Shown: positions 7,935 through 16,116, counted from the first letter of the stretch. The stretch: DNA of 40,481 nt from Cryobacterium shii (GCF_004402595.1 NZ_SOFY01000018.1:1-40481), one strand, 5' to 3'. Notes: generated from the sequence alone by a model not told the origin. Numbers and translations: made by a program.

Positions 7935-7962
7935 ACTAGATCGCGAGGTGAGCGAATGTCAA
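7933..7962 (-). promoter_or_regulatory. Promoter of the rbs operon
   Basis: The minus strand carries TTGACA (7962-7957), an 18-bp spacer and TAGTAT (7938-7933). This is close to the housekeeping sigma consensus. The -10 overlaps the second operator, and the transcript should start inside the operator pair. Confidence 0.75.
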
Positions 7963-8025
7963 TGCGTGCCGCCCTGCGAGCCGCAACGGGCCGACCCCTG
8001 CCGGGCGGAGAACCGACCCGGCCGA

Positions 8026-9573
8026 TCAGGCCTGGGGCGCGAGGCCCCGGTCCGCGTTAAGCAGCCCGAGGGCGAAGTACTCGACCCGGTTCTTGCCCTG
8101 CGCCTTGGCGGCGTACATCGCCACGTCGGCCCGGTGCACCAAACCCTCGACGCCGACCCCGGGGATCGCCGTCGCGACGCCGATGCTGGCGCCGACCCGC
8201 ACGGAGCGCCCGCCTGCACCGCCGCCGATCGGGAAGGGTGCGTGGATGGCCGCCACCATCCGCTCGGCCACCGCGGCCGCGGCCTCCGGGGTCGTGTCCC
8301 GCAGCAGCACCGCGAACTCGTCGCCGCCGAGTCGGGCGCAGAGGTCCGTCGGACGGGTGCAGCGCAGCAGCCGGGCTGCCACATCCACCAGCAGGGCATC
8401 GCCGGCGCCGTGACCTAAGGCGTCGTTGACGTCCTTGAAGTCGTCCAGGTCGAGGAACAGCACCTGCGTTTCATGCGAACCGGCCTCGGCGATCGTCTCG
8501 GCCAACCCGGCCAGGAACGACGATCGGTTGTCGAGCAGGGTCAGCGAGTCGGTGCGGGCCAGCATCGTCAGGTCCCGGTGGGCGTCGCTGGTGCGGATCG
8601 CCAGGGCCACCTGGGCGACGAGGCCCCGCACCGACAAGAGAACCTCGGCGGGCATCCGTCTGGGGGCGCCGACCAGCAGCCAGCCGCGGTGATCGCGGCC
8701 CTCGAAAGCCAGGCACTCCCACATCACGGGCGTTCCGACGGCGGCGTTGAGGGGTGCCGGGTCGAGGATGCGCGCGTAGGCGGACCCCGGCCGGGTGAAC
8801 AGCACGTCGGCCGCCAGCCGGGTCGGCGCCGTGCGGAAGGTGCCGGCGGTTCCGTCCACTCTGAGGTCAGAGCCTTCCGCAACCACTCTGAGCAGGCGCA
8901 GCCCGGGAGCGGCGGCGCATAAATCGGTCGAGGCATCCCAGGCCAGGGCGATGATCGCGTCAGGGTCTACCGCGCCGAGCAACTGGGCACCGGTCTCGGC
9001 CAGAACCCGGTCGCGGCCGATGCTCTGGTCCCGGGCCACGAGGGATTTGCCCAGCTGCCGGGCGATGGCCACGGTGACGAAGAGGGCGGGAAGCACCGCC
9101 GAGTAGATGCCGGGATCGATTCCGAACTCGGTCCCGAACAGCAGCGGCCACAGCCCGAAGGGCAACCCCAGAGCGGCCGCATAGAGGCAGACCCGGAGCA
9201 GCGCCTGCCAGGCGGAGCCGTACAGGCTGCGAAACCACAGGGCCCCGAACACGACAATCACCACGGCCCCGGGCTGGGGTGAGGCGAGCGCGATGCCGAT
9301 GAGCGCCGCCGCATCGACGATGTCCAGCCCGACGGGGGCACTCCCGCGGCGATAGCCGAAGATCCAGGAGGCAGTGAGCATCAGCGCAGCGGCCGGGCCA
9401 AGGATCATCAGGCCGCCGCGGGCGCCGAGGAGCACGCCGGGAACGGTGAGCGCCGCCGAGACCACGGCCAGCCAGAGGAAGAGCCAACGGACGCCGTCCG
9501 CGACGCCCCGGGGCCGCGCCGCGGCAATCGGGCGGGCCCGATCGAGCACGAGGCCGTGCGCCGCTGCGTCCAT
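8026..9573 (-). CDS. Membrane-anchored diguanylate cyclase (GGDEF)
   Basis: The 515-residue protein should make cyclic di-GMP from two GTP. Residues 28-172 contain about six hydrophobic segments forming a membrane sensor. Residues about 195-330 look like a GAF-type domain, which I infer from position and weak pattern only. The GGDEF domain occupies about 338-500: the metal/substrate segment FLDLDDFKDVND (373-384), an inhibitory I-site RPTD at 407-410 exactly five residues before an intact GGDEF (416-420), and GASIGVA after it. No EAL domain follows. The ATG at 9573 has TACGTT six bases upstream and no Shine-Dalgarno sequence, which suggests a leaderless transcript. The neighbours do not indicate which process it controls. 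Confidence 0.92.
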   Translation of the reverse strand: MDAAAHGLVLDRARPIAAARPRGVADGVRWLFLWLAVVSAALTVPGVLLGARGGLMILGPAAALMLTASWIFGYRRGSAPVGLDIVDAAALIGIALASPQPGAVVIVVFGALWFRSLYGSAWQALLRVCLYAAALGLPFGLWPLLFGTEFGIDPGIYSAVLPALFVTVAIARQLGKSLVARDQSIGRDRVLAETGAQLLGAVDPDAIIALAWDASTDLCAAAPGLRLLRVVAEGSDLRVDGTAGTFRTAPTRLAADVLFTRPGSAYARILDPAPLNAAVGTPVMWECLAFEGRDHRGWLLVGAPRRMPAEVLLSVRGLVAQVALAIRTSDAHRDLTMLARTDSLTLLDNRSSFLAGLAETIAEAGSHETQVLFLDLDDFKDVNDALGHGAGDALLVDVAARLLRCTRPTDLCARLGGDEFAVLLRDTTPEAAAAVAERMVAAIHAPFPIGGGAGGRSVRVGASIGVATAIPGVGVEGLVHRADVAMYAAKAQGKNRVEYFALGLLNADRGLAPQA

Positions 9574-9579
9574 GCTTTC

Positions 9580-9585
9580 AACGTA
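9580..9585 (-). promoter_or_regulatory. Possible leaderless -10 box for the diguanylate cyclase
   Basis: TACGTT on the minus strand, six bases, then ATG at 9573. The spacing matches the TAGGCT-N6-start genes in this window. Confidence 0.4.
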
Positions 9586-9681
9586 GGCGACGGCCGCCGC
9601 CGTGTCCCCCTAAACGAGGACCCCAGTTCGGGGGCAGGCGGGCGCCGGGTGCCGGTCGCCCGCCATCCCTCTCGCACCGCC

Positions 9682-9747
9682 AGTGCGTCCATTCCGGTCG
9701 AGAGTGCCCGTTGCGCCGGTCACACTCGACCGGAACGGTCACACTCG
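9682..9747. repeat. Family A long inverted repeat, copy 1
   Basis: TTCCGGTCGAGAGTG (9692-9706) pairs with CACACTCGACCGGAA (9721-9735) at 14 of 15 positions. The pairing extends outward imperfectly. It starts 13 bases past the stop of the minus-strand dehydrogenase. Copies 2 and 3 lie at 24768 and 39721; family D at 14731 shares the CCGGTCGAG core. Confidence 0.8.
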
Positions 9748-9759
9748 GCGGGCCTGTGG

Positions 9760-10602
9760 CTAGGGCCGGGGACGTCCGGTGAACGCGTCCATCGACCGGT
9801 AGACGCCGAATACCCGGCCCGCAACGGCGTCCCAGAGCGGCAACGGCAGCACTCCGCGCACCACGGTGGAGAGCCCGACCGTCCACGGCATCGTGAGCAT
9901 CGGACGGCCGGCGAGCATCGCCCGCCACACCCGGTCGACCACGTGATCCGGGGTCATCAGCGGAGTCAGCAGCGGCCCGCGGGCCCCCGCGAACATGCCG
10001 GTGGAGATGTAGCTCGGGCTCACGGTGGTGACCTTCACGTGGCCGTACCTCTGCTGCACCAGTTCGAGGCGCAGCGAGTCGCTCCAGCCGATCAGGGCCG
10101 CCTTGGACGCCGCGTACACGCTCATCCGCGGGTTGGACAGCAGCCCCGCCGCCGAGGCGACGTTCACGATCCGGGACTCCCGGCCCGGGTTGTTCATCAT
10201 CATCGGCAGGAATTCCCGGGTGATGTACATGGGCGCGAGCGCGTTCACCTGCATGGTCGGCCGGGTGTCGTCACCGTTGTCGTGCTCCCAGAAGAAGGAT
10301 CCGCGCACGATGCCGGCGTTGTTGATCACGATGTCCGGGTGTCCCACCTCGGTGCGCACCCGCTGGGCGGTCTGCGCAATCGCCCCCAGGTCGGCGATGT
10401 CCACGACGAAGGGGGCCACGAGGGTGCGGCCGGCCGATCGCTCGGTCAGGATGGCGGCGGTCACGGCGAGCGCCGCGGCATCACGGTCCCAGAGGATCAC
10501 GGCCTCGGCGCCCTCGGCCACGGCCCGCTCCGCGTAGAGGCGGCCCATGCCCATGGCTGCGCCGGTGATCAGCACGCGGGCTCCGGAAACGGTTCGAGTC
10601 AT
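9760..10602 (-). CDS. Short-chain dehydrogenase/reductase
   Basis: The 280-residue Rossmann-fold oxidoreductase has the cofactor motif TGAAMGMGR (TGxxxGxG, residues 12-20), the NNAG motif and the catalytic Ser and YAASK (Tyr-x3-Lys). The acidic residue after strand 2 (LWDRDAAAL) favours NAD over NADP. The C-terminal region after SPSYISTGMF is hydrophobic, as in SDRs acting on lipid or steroid-like substrates, but the substrate is not evident. The start at ATG 10602 is preferred because it directly opens the Rossmann fold; upstream codons (to 10818) run antisense to the next gene. GATGAT lies six bases before the ATG. No operon partner is seen. Confidence 0.88.
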   Translation of the reverse strand: MTRTVSGARVLITGAAMGMGRLYAERAVAEGAEAVILWDRDAAALAVTAAILTERSAGRTLVAPFVVDIADLGAIAQTAQRVRTEVGHPDIVINNAGIVRGSFFWEHDNGDDTRPTMQVNALAPMYITREFLPMMMNNPGRESRIVNVASAAGLLSNPRMSVYAASKAALIGWSDSLRLELVQQRYGHVKVTTVSPSYISTGMFAGARGPLLTPLMTPDHVVDRVWRAMLAGRPMLTMPWTVGLSTVVRGVLPLPLWDAVAGRVFGVYRSMDAFTGRPRP

Positions 10603-10741
10603 GGACCAATCATCCCAAGAAGGGCGGACCCGCGTCTTACGCCGGGCGCCGGCTCGGCGCTGATCCGCATTCCAGCGGCTACTCAGCGACGGATGGGATC
10701 GTAGAGATCCCCGACTCAGCACCCGAGCCAAGGAGCACACC

Positions 10742-11356
10742 ATGGGATTCTTCGACCGACTCTTCGGAACCGAACCGCAGGCGCAACGCGAGCAGCGGCC
10801 CCGCCCACCCCAGCGCACCGACGACGAGATCGCCGTGGAGCGTTACCAGTACCTGCTGCGCACGGCGCCGCCCGAGACGATCGAGCAGGTGCACACGGAG
10901 GCGTTCAGCAAACTCACCGATGAGCAGCGGGACCTCCTCTTCCGCCAGCTCAGCGAGAGCGTCGGCGCGAGCGAACGCCCGGCGAACGCCGAGCCGGCCG
11001 CGCTGGCTCAGGCGGCCACCCGGGCGGAACTGCGGCAGCCCGGCACCCTCGCCCGCAGCTTCGGCAACCAGGGCGGCTCGGGCCAGGGCGGCCCGAGCTT
11101 CGGCAGCATGGTCGGCAGCTCCCTGCTCGGCACCGTCGCCGGCTACGTGATCGGTTCCGCGCTGGTGAGCGCCTTCCTGCCCATGGATTCCGGTTCGACG
11201 GATGCCTCCGGCGACTCGGGCGATTCCGGCGGAGGCGACTCCGGTGGAGACTCCGGCGGCGGCGACGGCGACGCGAGCGGCGGTGCCTCGGGCGGCGGAG
11301 ATTTCGGCGGTGACTTCGGCGGCGGCGGAGACTTCGGCGGTGACTTCGGCTTCTGA
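10742..11356 (+). CDS. Gly/Asp/Ser-tailed membrane protein of unknown function
   Basis: The 204-residue protein starts at ATG 10742, 7 bases after AAGGAG. Residues 28-70 form an amphipathic helical region (VERYQYLLRTAPPETIEQVH and beyond). Residues 110-145 are Gly-rich and hydrophobic (FGSMVGSSLLGTVAGYVIGS), likely membrane-embedded. Residues 150-204 are a low-complexity tail of Gly, Asp and Ser ending in GGDFGGDFGF. I recognise this as a recurring actinobacterial type, sometimes given misleading ATPase names, and assign no function. Upstream, GGGATC-N5-GATCCC (10695-10711) frames a TAGAGA that could be the -10 box. Confidence 0.8.
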   Translation: MGFFDRLFGTEPQAQREQRPRPPQRTDDEIAVERYQYLLRTAPPETIEQVHTEAFSKLTDEQRDLLFRQLSESVGASERPANAEPAALAQAATRAELRQPGTLARSFGNQGGSGQGGPSFGSMVGSSLLGTVAGYVIGSALVSAFLPMDSGSTDASGDSGDSGGGDSGGDSGGGDGDASGGASGGGDFGGDFGGGGDFGGDFGF

Positions 11357-11405
11357 GCCACCCGCCCCTCCACCCGCCCACGCGACTTCCCCCTGCCCCC
11401 TGCCG

Positions 11406-11462
11406 CGAGTGCGGGTGAATCGTCGGTTTGGACGCCCCATACCGACGATTCACCCGCACTCG
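11406..11462. repeat. Family C long inverted repeat
   Basis: The 22-bp arms at 11406-11427 and 11441-11462 are perfect reverse complements (core GTGCGGGTGAATCGTC) around a 13-base loop. The pairing continues outward with one mismatch. It sits 50 bases after the stop of the Gly-rich protein. It has no T-tract. Only one copy is in this window. Confidence 0.85.
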
Positions 11463-11603
11463 TGGCCGGACGGCGGACCCGGCGGGACGACTGCCGTGCC
11501 GGGACAGTGGCGGGGCTGTAACCTGAGGATTCGCGGTGGAATGGCGTCGCGACGGCGTGTGCCGCGGCATCCGTCGGCTGAGACTGGAACAGGGCTGGTC
11601 ATC

Positions 11604-12410
11604 GTGCGCGAAGCCGGGGTGTTGATCCTGCTGCGGCACGGCGAGAGCACCGCGAATGCCGCCGGGCTGTTCACGGGTGTGCTCGATGCGCCGCTGTCGG
11701 AGCAGGGCATCCGCGAGGCGCACGCCGCCACCGCCCTGCTCAACCTCGCGCTGGCGGGCGAGCTCCTGCCCGGTTCCGGCGCCGGCGCCGGCGCCGGCGC
11801 CGACCCGCCCCCGGTCACCCTCCTCACCTCGACGCTGGCGCGCGCGCGGCAGACCGCCGACATCGTGGCCGCCGGGCTGGCCCTCCCGCCGGCCGGCTGC
11901 GACGCCGACTGGCGGCTTAATGAGCGCAATTACGGCGCCCTGACCGGCCGATCCAAGGACGATGTGCGGGCGGAGTTCGGCGAGGAACAGTTCGTGGCCT
12001 GGCGCCGCTCCGTCGACGCGGCCCCGCCGCCGATGAGTGACGCTCTCTACGACGAATTCGCCCGCTCGGCCCTGTTCCGCGGCCTGCCGCCGGCGGCCCT
12101 GACCCGCACCGAGGCGTTGAGCGAGGTGATCGAGCGGGTCGGCGCCGTCCTCGAAGAGCGAGTCGACCCGCTGCTGGCCCGCGGCCAGACGGTGCTCGTG
12201 ATCGCGCACGGCAACTCGCTGCGCGCCCTGTGCGCGGTTCTCGACGGCCTGGACGACCAGCAGATCCGCGACCTGAACCTGCCCACCGGGCATCCGCTGG
12301 TCTACCGGTTCGACTCCGCCGACCGGCCCAACCCGGCCGGCGGCCGGTATCTCGACGCCGTGACCGCGCTGGCGGCGGCGGTCAGGCTCGCGAGCGAGGG
12401 CGGAACCTAG
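11604..12410 (+). CDS. gpmA: 2,3-bisphosphoglycerate-dependent phosphoglycerate mutase-like protein
   Basis: It is expected to interconvert 3- and 2-phosphoglycerate via a phosphohistidine. The 268-residue sequence has LLRHGES with the catalytic His12, NERNYGALTG, the WRRSVDAAPPP substrate-loop segment typical of GpmA and the second catalytic His202 in IAHGNSLRAL. LNLPTGHPLVYRF, characteristic of true mutases rather than generic phosphatases, follows. An unusual GAGAGAGA insert (a GCCGGC tandem, about residues 58-66) interrupts the early region. GTG 11604 is preferred over ATG 11541, because the extra codons have A/T-rich third positions unlike genes here. A TAACCT -10 box lies at 11519. The stop codon shares CTAG with the convergent glycerate kinase, whose product 2-phosphoglycerate is this enzyme's substrate. 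Confidence 0.82.
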   Translation: MREAGVLILLRHGESTANAAGLFTGVLDAPLSEQGIREAHAATALLNLALAGELLPGSGAGAGAGADPPPVTLLTSTLARARQTADIVAAGLALPPAGCDADWRLNERNYGALTGRSKDDVRAEFGEEQFVAWRRSVDAAPPPMSDALYDEFARSALFRGLPPAALTRTEALSEVIERVGAVLEERVDPLLARGQTVLVIAHGNSLRALCAVLDGLDDQQIRDLNLPTGHPLVYRFDSADRPNPAGGRYLDAVTALAAAVRLASEGGT

Positions 12411-13609
12411 CGCGCTGCAGGCTCGTCCGTCCCGAGGGGATCCCCGCTCGCGCCGCCTCCCGGGCGCGCGCTGCCTGAGGCGCGGAGCGCCAGGAGGCGG
12501 CAGACCGTCGCGACCGCCCGCTCGAGGTTCCTCGGGCCGTCCCGAAGCGCCTGCGACAGGTCGCTGATCCCCGCCACGATCGGCACCAGAACGCTGAACC
12601 CGTGGTCGTACAGCGCCTCGGCGCCGTCGCCGATCCGGCCGGCGAACGCGATCACCGGCACATCCGCACGTGCGGCGACCTCGGCCACCCCGAGCGGGGC
12701 CTTGCCGCGGAGGGTCTGGGCATCGACGCTGCCCTCGCCGGTGAAGACGTAGTCCGCCCCGTCCAGACGCACGGCGAGGCCGGCCGCCTGCATCACCACC
12801 TCGATGCCGCGCCGCATCCGGCAGTCGAAGCAGCCCAGGAAGGCCGCGCCGAGACCGCCCGCCGCGCCGGCCCCGGACTCCCCGGCGACGTCGTATCCGG
12901 TGGTCTCGGCCAGCACCCGGGCGTAGACGGTGAGGGCCGCGTCGAGTTCGCGCACCATCACCTCGTCCGCGCCCTTCTGCGGGCCGAAGACGGCGGCGGC
13001 CCCCTCCGCGCCGAGCAGCGGGTTGGTCACGTCGCTCGCGATCTCGAACGTCGCGTCGAACAGGCGCGGGTCGAATCCGGCCAGGTCGATCCGGGCCAGC
13101 CGTGCCAGGGCGGCGCCCCCGCCGGGAAGGTCCCGGCCGTTTGCGTCGAGCAGACGCGCGCCGAGGGCGTGCAGCATCCCGGCGCCGCCGTCGGTGGTCG
13201 CCGATCCGCCCAGCCCGATCACGAACCGGCGGGCGCCCCGGTCCAGCGCATCGGTGATCAGCTGCCCCACGCCGAAGGTACTGGCGTTCCGCGGGTCGCG
13301 GTCGGCCGGGTCGATGAGCTGGATGCCCGCGGCCGCCGCGATCTCGATGATCGCCAGCCGTTCGTCGGCGACGTAGCCGTACCGGGCGACCCTCGGCCGG
13401 CCGAGCGCATCCAGGGCCTTCGCCACGATCAGGGCGCCGCCACGGGCGGCGACGAGCGCGTCAACGGTCCCCTCGCCGCCGTCCGCCATCGGCAGACCCA
13501 CACACTCGGCGTCGGGGAACACGGTCCGGATGCCCCGTTCCATGGCGGCGACGGCCTCGGCCGCGGACATGGACTCCTTGAACGAGTCGGGGGCCAGAAC
13601 GAACTTCAT
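12407..13609 (-). CDS. glxK: Glycerate kinase
   Basis: The 400-residue protein belongs to glycerate kinase type 1 (GarK/GlxK). It phosphorylates D-glycerate with ATP, in this family usually to 2-phosphoglycerate. It begins FVLAPDSFKESMSAAEAV, followed by MADGGEGTVDAL, GVGQLITDALDRGARRFVIG, GGSATTDGGAGML, PQKGA and FTGEGSVDAQTLRGK. These are the ordered family motifs, with the substrate loop in FKESMS and GEGS. The C-terminal 25 residues are low-complexity (ASGSARPGGGASG). The ATG at 13609 has GGAGG about 10 bases upstream. It converges with the mutase at 11604 with overlapping stop codons. Together they could feed glycerate into lower glycolysis, although they are on opposite strands. Confidence 0.93.
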   Translation of the reverse strand: MKFVLAPDSFKESMSAAEAVAAMERGIRTVFPDAECVGLPMADGGEGTVDALVAARGGALIVAKALDALGRPRVARYGYVADERLAIIEIAAAAGIQLIDPADRDPRNASTFGVGQLITDALDRGARRFVIGLGGSATTDGGAGMLHALGARLLDANGRDLPGGGAALARLARIDLAGFDPRLFDATFEIASDVTNPLLGAEGAAAVFGPQKGADEVMVRELDAALTVYARVLAETTGYDVAGESGAGAAGGLGAAFLGCFDCRMRRGIEVVMQAAGLAVRLDGADYVFTGEGSVDAQTLRGKAPLGVAEVAARADVPVIAFAGRIGDGAEALYDHGFSVLVPIVAGISDLSQALRDGPRNLERAVATVCRLLALRASGSARPGGGASGDPLGTDEPAAR

Positions 13610-13670
13610 GAAACGATCCTCCCGGTCACGGATGCCCGCCGCAAACCGGACCGGGCGGCGGCGCGGCGCG

Positions 13671-13676
13671 TAGGCT
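13671..13676 (+). promoter_or_regulatory. -10 box of a leaderless promoter for the LLM oxidoreductase
   Basis: TAGGCT, then seven bases, then ATG at 13684. No Shine-Dalgarno sequence is present between them. Confidence 0.5.
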
Positions 13677-13683
13677 CGAATCC

Positions 13684-14676
13684 ATGCGATTCGGACTCTT
13701 CATACCCCAGGGCTGGCGTCACGATCTGGTCGGCATCGACCCGGCCGAGCAGTGGGCCGCCATGAGCGGCCTCGCGGCGCACGCCGACGCTGGCGACTGG
13801 GAGTCGATCTGGGTGTACGACCACTTCCACACCGTGCCGGTGCCCAGCGAAGAGGCCACCCACGAAGCCTGGACCCTGATGAGCGCGTTCGCCGCGACCA
13901 CCTCCCGGGTTCGACTCGGCCAGATGTGCACCTGCATCAGCTACCGCAATCCCGCCTACCTGGCGAAGGTGGCCTCGACCATCGACATCATCTCCGGCGG
14001 ACGGGTCGAGATGGGCATCGGCGCCGGCTGGTACGAGCACGAGTGGCGCGCCTATGGCTACGGCTTCCCGCGCGCCGGCGAGCGCCTGGCCCGCCTCGAC
14101 GAGGGTGTGCAGATCATGCGCCAGGCCTGGACGACCGGGAAGGCCACCCTCGACGGGCAGCACTATCAGGTGGACGGCGCCATCGTGCGGCCGCTCCCGC
14201 TGCAGGACGGCGGCATCCCGATCTGGATCGCCGGCGGCGGCGAGAAGGTCACCCTGAAGATCGCGGCGAAGTACGCGGACTACACCAACTTCGACGGCTC
14301 GCCCGAGGGTTTCACGCACAAGAGCGACCTGCTCCAGGCGCACTGCGCCGCCGTCGGCACCGACTTCGACGCGATCACCCGCTCCGCGAACTACAACACC
14401 GTGATCGGGGCCACCGAGGCCGAGGTCGCCGAGCGTCTCGACGCCATCCAGGCCCGGGTCACGCCCTACCTCGGCGAGTCCCGCGCGGAGGAGTTCATGG
14501 CCGAGTACCGCAGCGGCACCGCCCAGGGCGTCGGCACGCCCGAGCAGGTCGCCCGGCGCCTGCAGGGCATGAAGGAGCGTGGCCTCGGCTACGCCATCCA
14601 CTACTTCCCCGAGGCGGCCTACGACCGCTCCGGCATCGAGCTGTTCGAGCGCGAGGTCATGCCCGCGCTGCGCTAG
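13684..14676 (+). CDS. LLM-class flavin/F420-dependent oxidoreductase
   Basis: The 330-residue luciferase-like TIM-barrel protein starts MRFGLFIPQG. DWESIWVYDHFH, TSRVRLGQMCTC, RNPAYLAKVASTIDIISGGR and MGIGAGWYEHEW follow, then PIWIAGGG in the phosphate-binding region. This order is typical of actinobacterial F420-dependent oxidoreductases. The cofactor (F420 versus FMN) and substrate cannot be told from sequence. It probably has its own leaderless promoter (TAGGCT at 13671). A family D palindrome follows about 54 bases after the stop. Its neighbours, the glycerate kinase and methyltransferase, give no clear pathway. Confidence 0.9.
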   Translation: MRFGLFIPQGWRHDLVGIDPAEQWAAMSGLAAHADAGDWESIWVYDHFHTVPVPSEEATHEAWTLMSAFAATTSRVRLGQMCTCISYRNPAYLAKVASTIDIISGGRVEMGIGAGWYEHEWRAYGYGFPRAGERLARLDEGVQIMRQAWTTGKATLDGQHYQVDGAIVRPLPLQDGGIPIWIAGGGEKVTLKIAAKYADYTNFDGSPEGFTHKSDLLQAHCAAVGTDFDAITRSANYNTVIGATEAEVAERLDAIQARVTPYLGESRAEEFMAEYRSGTAQGVGTPEQVARRLQGMKERGLGYAIHYFPEAAYDRSGIELFEREVMPALR

Positions 14677-14730
14677 CCGTTCTTCCCACGGCGCCCGCGC
14701 GTCCGCCCGTCCGCCCAACGAATTCGCCGC

Positions 14731-14774
14731 TTCCGGTCGAGTTCGACCGGCACACCACTCGAACTCGACCGCAA
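14731..14774. repeat. Family D inverted repeat (related to family A)
   Basis: TTCCGGTCGAGTTCGA (14731-14746) pairs with TCGAACTCGACCGCAA (14759-14774) with one mismatch over a 12-base loop. Partial further copies of GAGTTCG flank it (GAATTCG at 14720, GTCGAACTC at 14778). It shares the TTCCGGTCGAG core with family A but has a different inner arm. Confidence 0.75.
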
Positions 14775-14813
14775 CTGTCGAACTCGGCGCATCAGAGCGC
14801 GAGGATGGAACCC

Positions 14814-16079
14814 ATGAGCACCATCAGGAACAGCAACACCGGCAACACCGGCAACTCCAACAACACCAACAACACCGGCGACGCCGGGCATCCGTCGCCG
14901 ACGATCGGCGCACCGGCAAGCGCCACCGCAAGCGCCACCGCCCGCATCGCCTGGCAGGAGTCCGGGCATCCCCGGTCGGCCCTGTGGCGCTCGGAGAGCG
15001 GCTGGGCCCCGTTGAAACGCGTCGTGATCGCCGACGACACGATGACCGCGGATGCCGCCTACCGCCTCGCGCAGAACGGCACCGGCATGCTCTGGCGCGG
15101 CGACTTCCTGGGCGCCCGCCAGTTGCTCAGCGCCCTCGGCCGCCGGGTCGACCGCGGCCGGCAGACGCCCGCGACCGACCTGGCCTCCGCGTTCCGACGC
15201 TACCGGTCGGAGGCCCTGCGCCGCGCGCAGTTGCTGGCCCTGGTCCTGGTCCCGTTGGACGCCGACTACACGGTGCCGCTGCGCCGCGCCCCCGATGTGC
15301 GGCAGGCCTGCACCGAGACCTACGGTCCGGCCACGGATGCCTCGGTGACCCCCCTGCGCGAGCTGCTCGGCGTGATCGGGGCGCATGAGTGGCGCACGAC
15401 CGGCGTCGACGTCCCCGCGCTCGGTGCGCGCATCCACCCCCACTACGGCGTCTTCTCCCCCGTGCGCGGCGAATACCTCGACCTGGTGAACACGGCCCCG
15501 CTCCCGGACGCCGCCGCCGGCCCCACCGGCACCGCGTTCGACATCGGCACCGGTACCGGCGTGCTCGCGGCCGTGCTCGCGCGCCGCGGCATCGCTCACG
15601 TGGTCGGCACCGACCAGGAGCCGAGGGCCCTGGCCTGCGCGCGTGAGAACATAACCCGGCTCGGGCTGGCCGGTTCGGTCGACATCGTCGAAGCCGACCT
15701 GTTCCCCGCCGGGCGCGCCGACCTGGTGGTCTGCAACCCGCCGTGGATCCCCGCCTCGGCCGTCACCGCCACCGACTTCGCCGTCTACGACCCGGACAGC
15801 CGGATGCTGCGGGGTTTCCTGGCCGGACTGGCAGACCACCTCGCGCCCGCCGGCGAGGGCTGGCTCGTCCTCTCCGACATCGCCGAGCACCTGGGCCTCC
15901 GCTCCCGCGGCGCCCTGCTCGACCTGATCGAGGACGCCGGCCTGGCGGTCGTGGCCCGGCTGGACACCAAGCCGGTGCACCGCCGCGCCGCCGACACGGC
16001 CGACCCCCTGCACGCGGCCCGGTCGAAGGAAACGACCTCGCTCTGGCGGCTGACGGCGGCCTCCCCGACGGATTCCTGA
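14814..16079 (+). CDS. Class I SAM-dependent methyltransferase (NPPW type)
   Basis: The 421-residue protein starts at ATG 14814 with GAGG 9 bases upstream. Residues 1-45 are low complexity, first Asn/Thr/Gly (an AAC/ACC-rich tract) and then Ala/Ser/Thr. Residues about 50-220 form an N-terminal domain without a motif I recognise. The Rossmann methyltransferase domain has FDIGTGTGVLAAVLARRG (about 241-258), GTDQEPRALACARENI and VVCNPPWIPA (about 305-314). An NPPW motif places the target amine among substrates of the HemK/MTS type: a protein glutamine or a base exocyclic amine. The two-domain layout resembles PrmC or RsmC/RlmG. Which target it modifies cannot be decided. It ends 28 bases from the convergent DUF1622 gene. 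Confidence 0.85.
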   Translation: MSTIRNSNTGNTGNSNNTNNTGDAGHPSPTIGAPASATASATARIAWQESGHPRSALWRSESGWAPLKRVVIADDTMTADAAYRLAQNGTGMLWRGDFLGARQLLSALGRRVDRGRQTPATDLASAFRRYRSEALRRAQLLALVLVPLDADYTVPLRRAPDVRQACTETYGPATDASVTPLRELLGVIGAHEWRTTGVDVPALGARIHPHYGVFSPVRGEYLDLVNTAPLPDAAAGPTGTAFDIGTGTGVLAAVLARRGIAHVVGTDQEPRALACARENITRLGLAGSVDIVEADLFPAGRADLVVCNPPWIPASAVTATDFAVYDPDSRMLRGFLAGLADHLAPAGEGWLVLSDIAEHLGLRSRGALLDLIEDAGLAVVARLDTKPVHRRAADTADPLHAARSKETTSLWRLTAASPTDS

Positions 16080-16082
16080 CCC

Positions 16083-16116
16083 GACTCAGCTGCTTGATCT
16101 GCTTGAGTCAGCTGAG
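16083..16116. terminator. Short hairpin between convergent genes
   Basis: CTCAGCTG (16085-16092) pairs with CAGCTGAG (16109-16116), and GACTCA/TGAGTC offers an alternative stem in the same place. It lies between the convergent methyltransferase and DUF1622 stop codons and overlaps the latter. No T-tract is present, so it is at best a weak bidirectional terminator. Confidence 0.35.
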
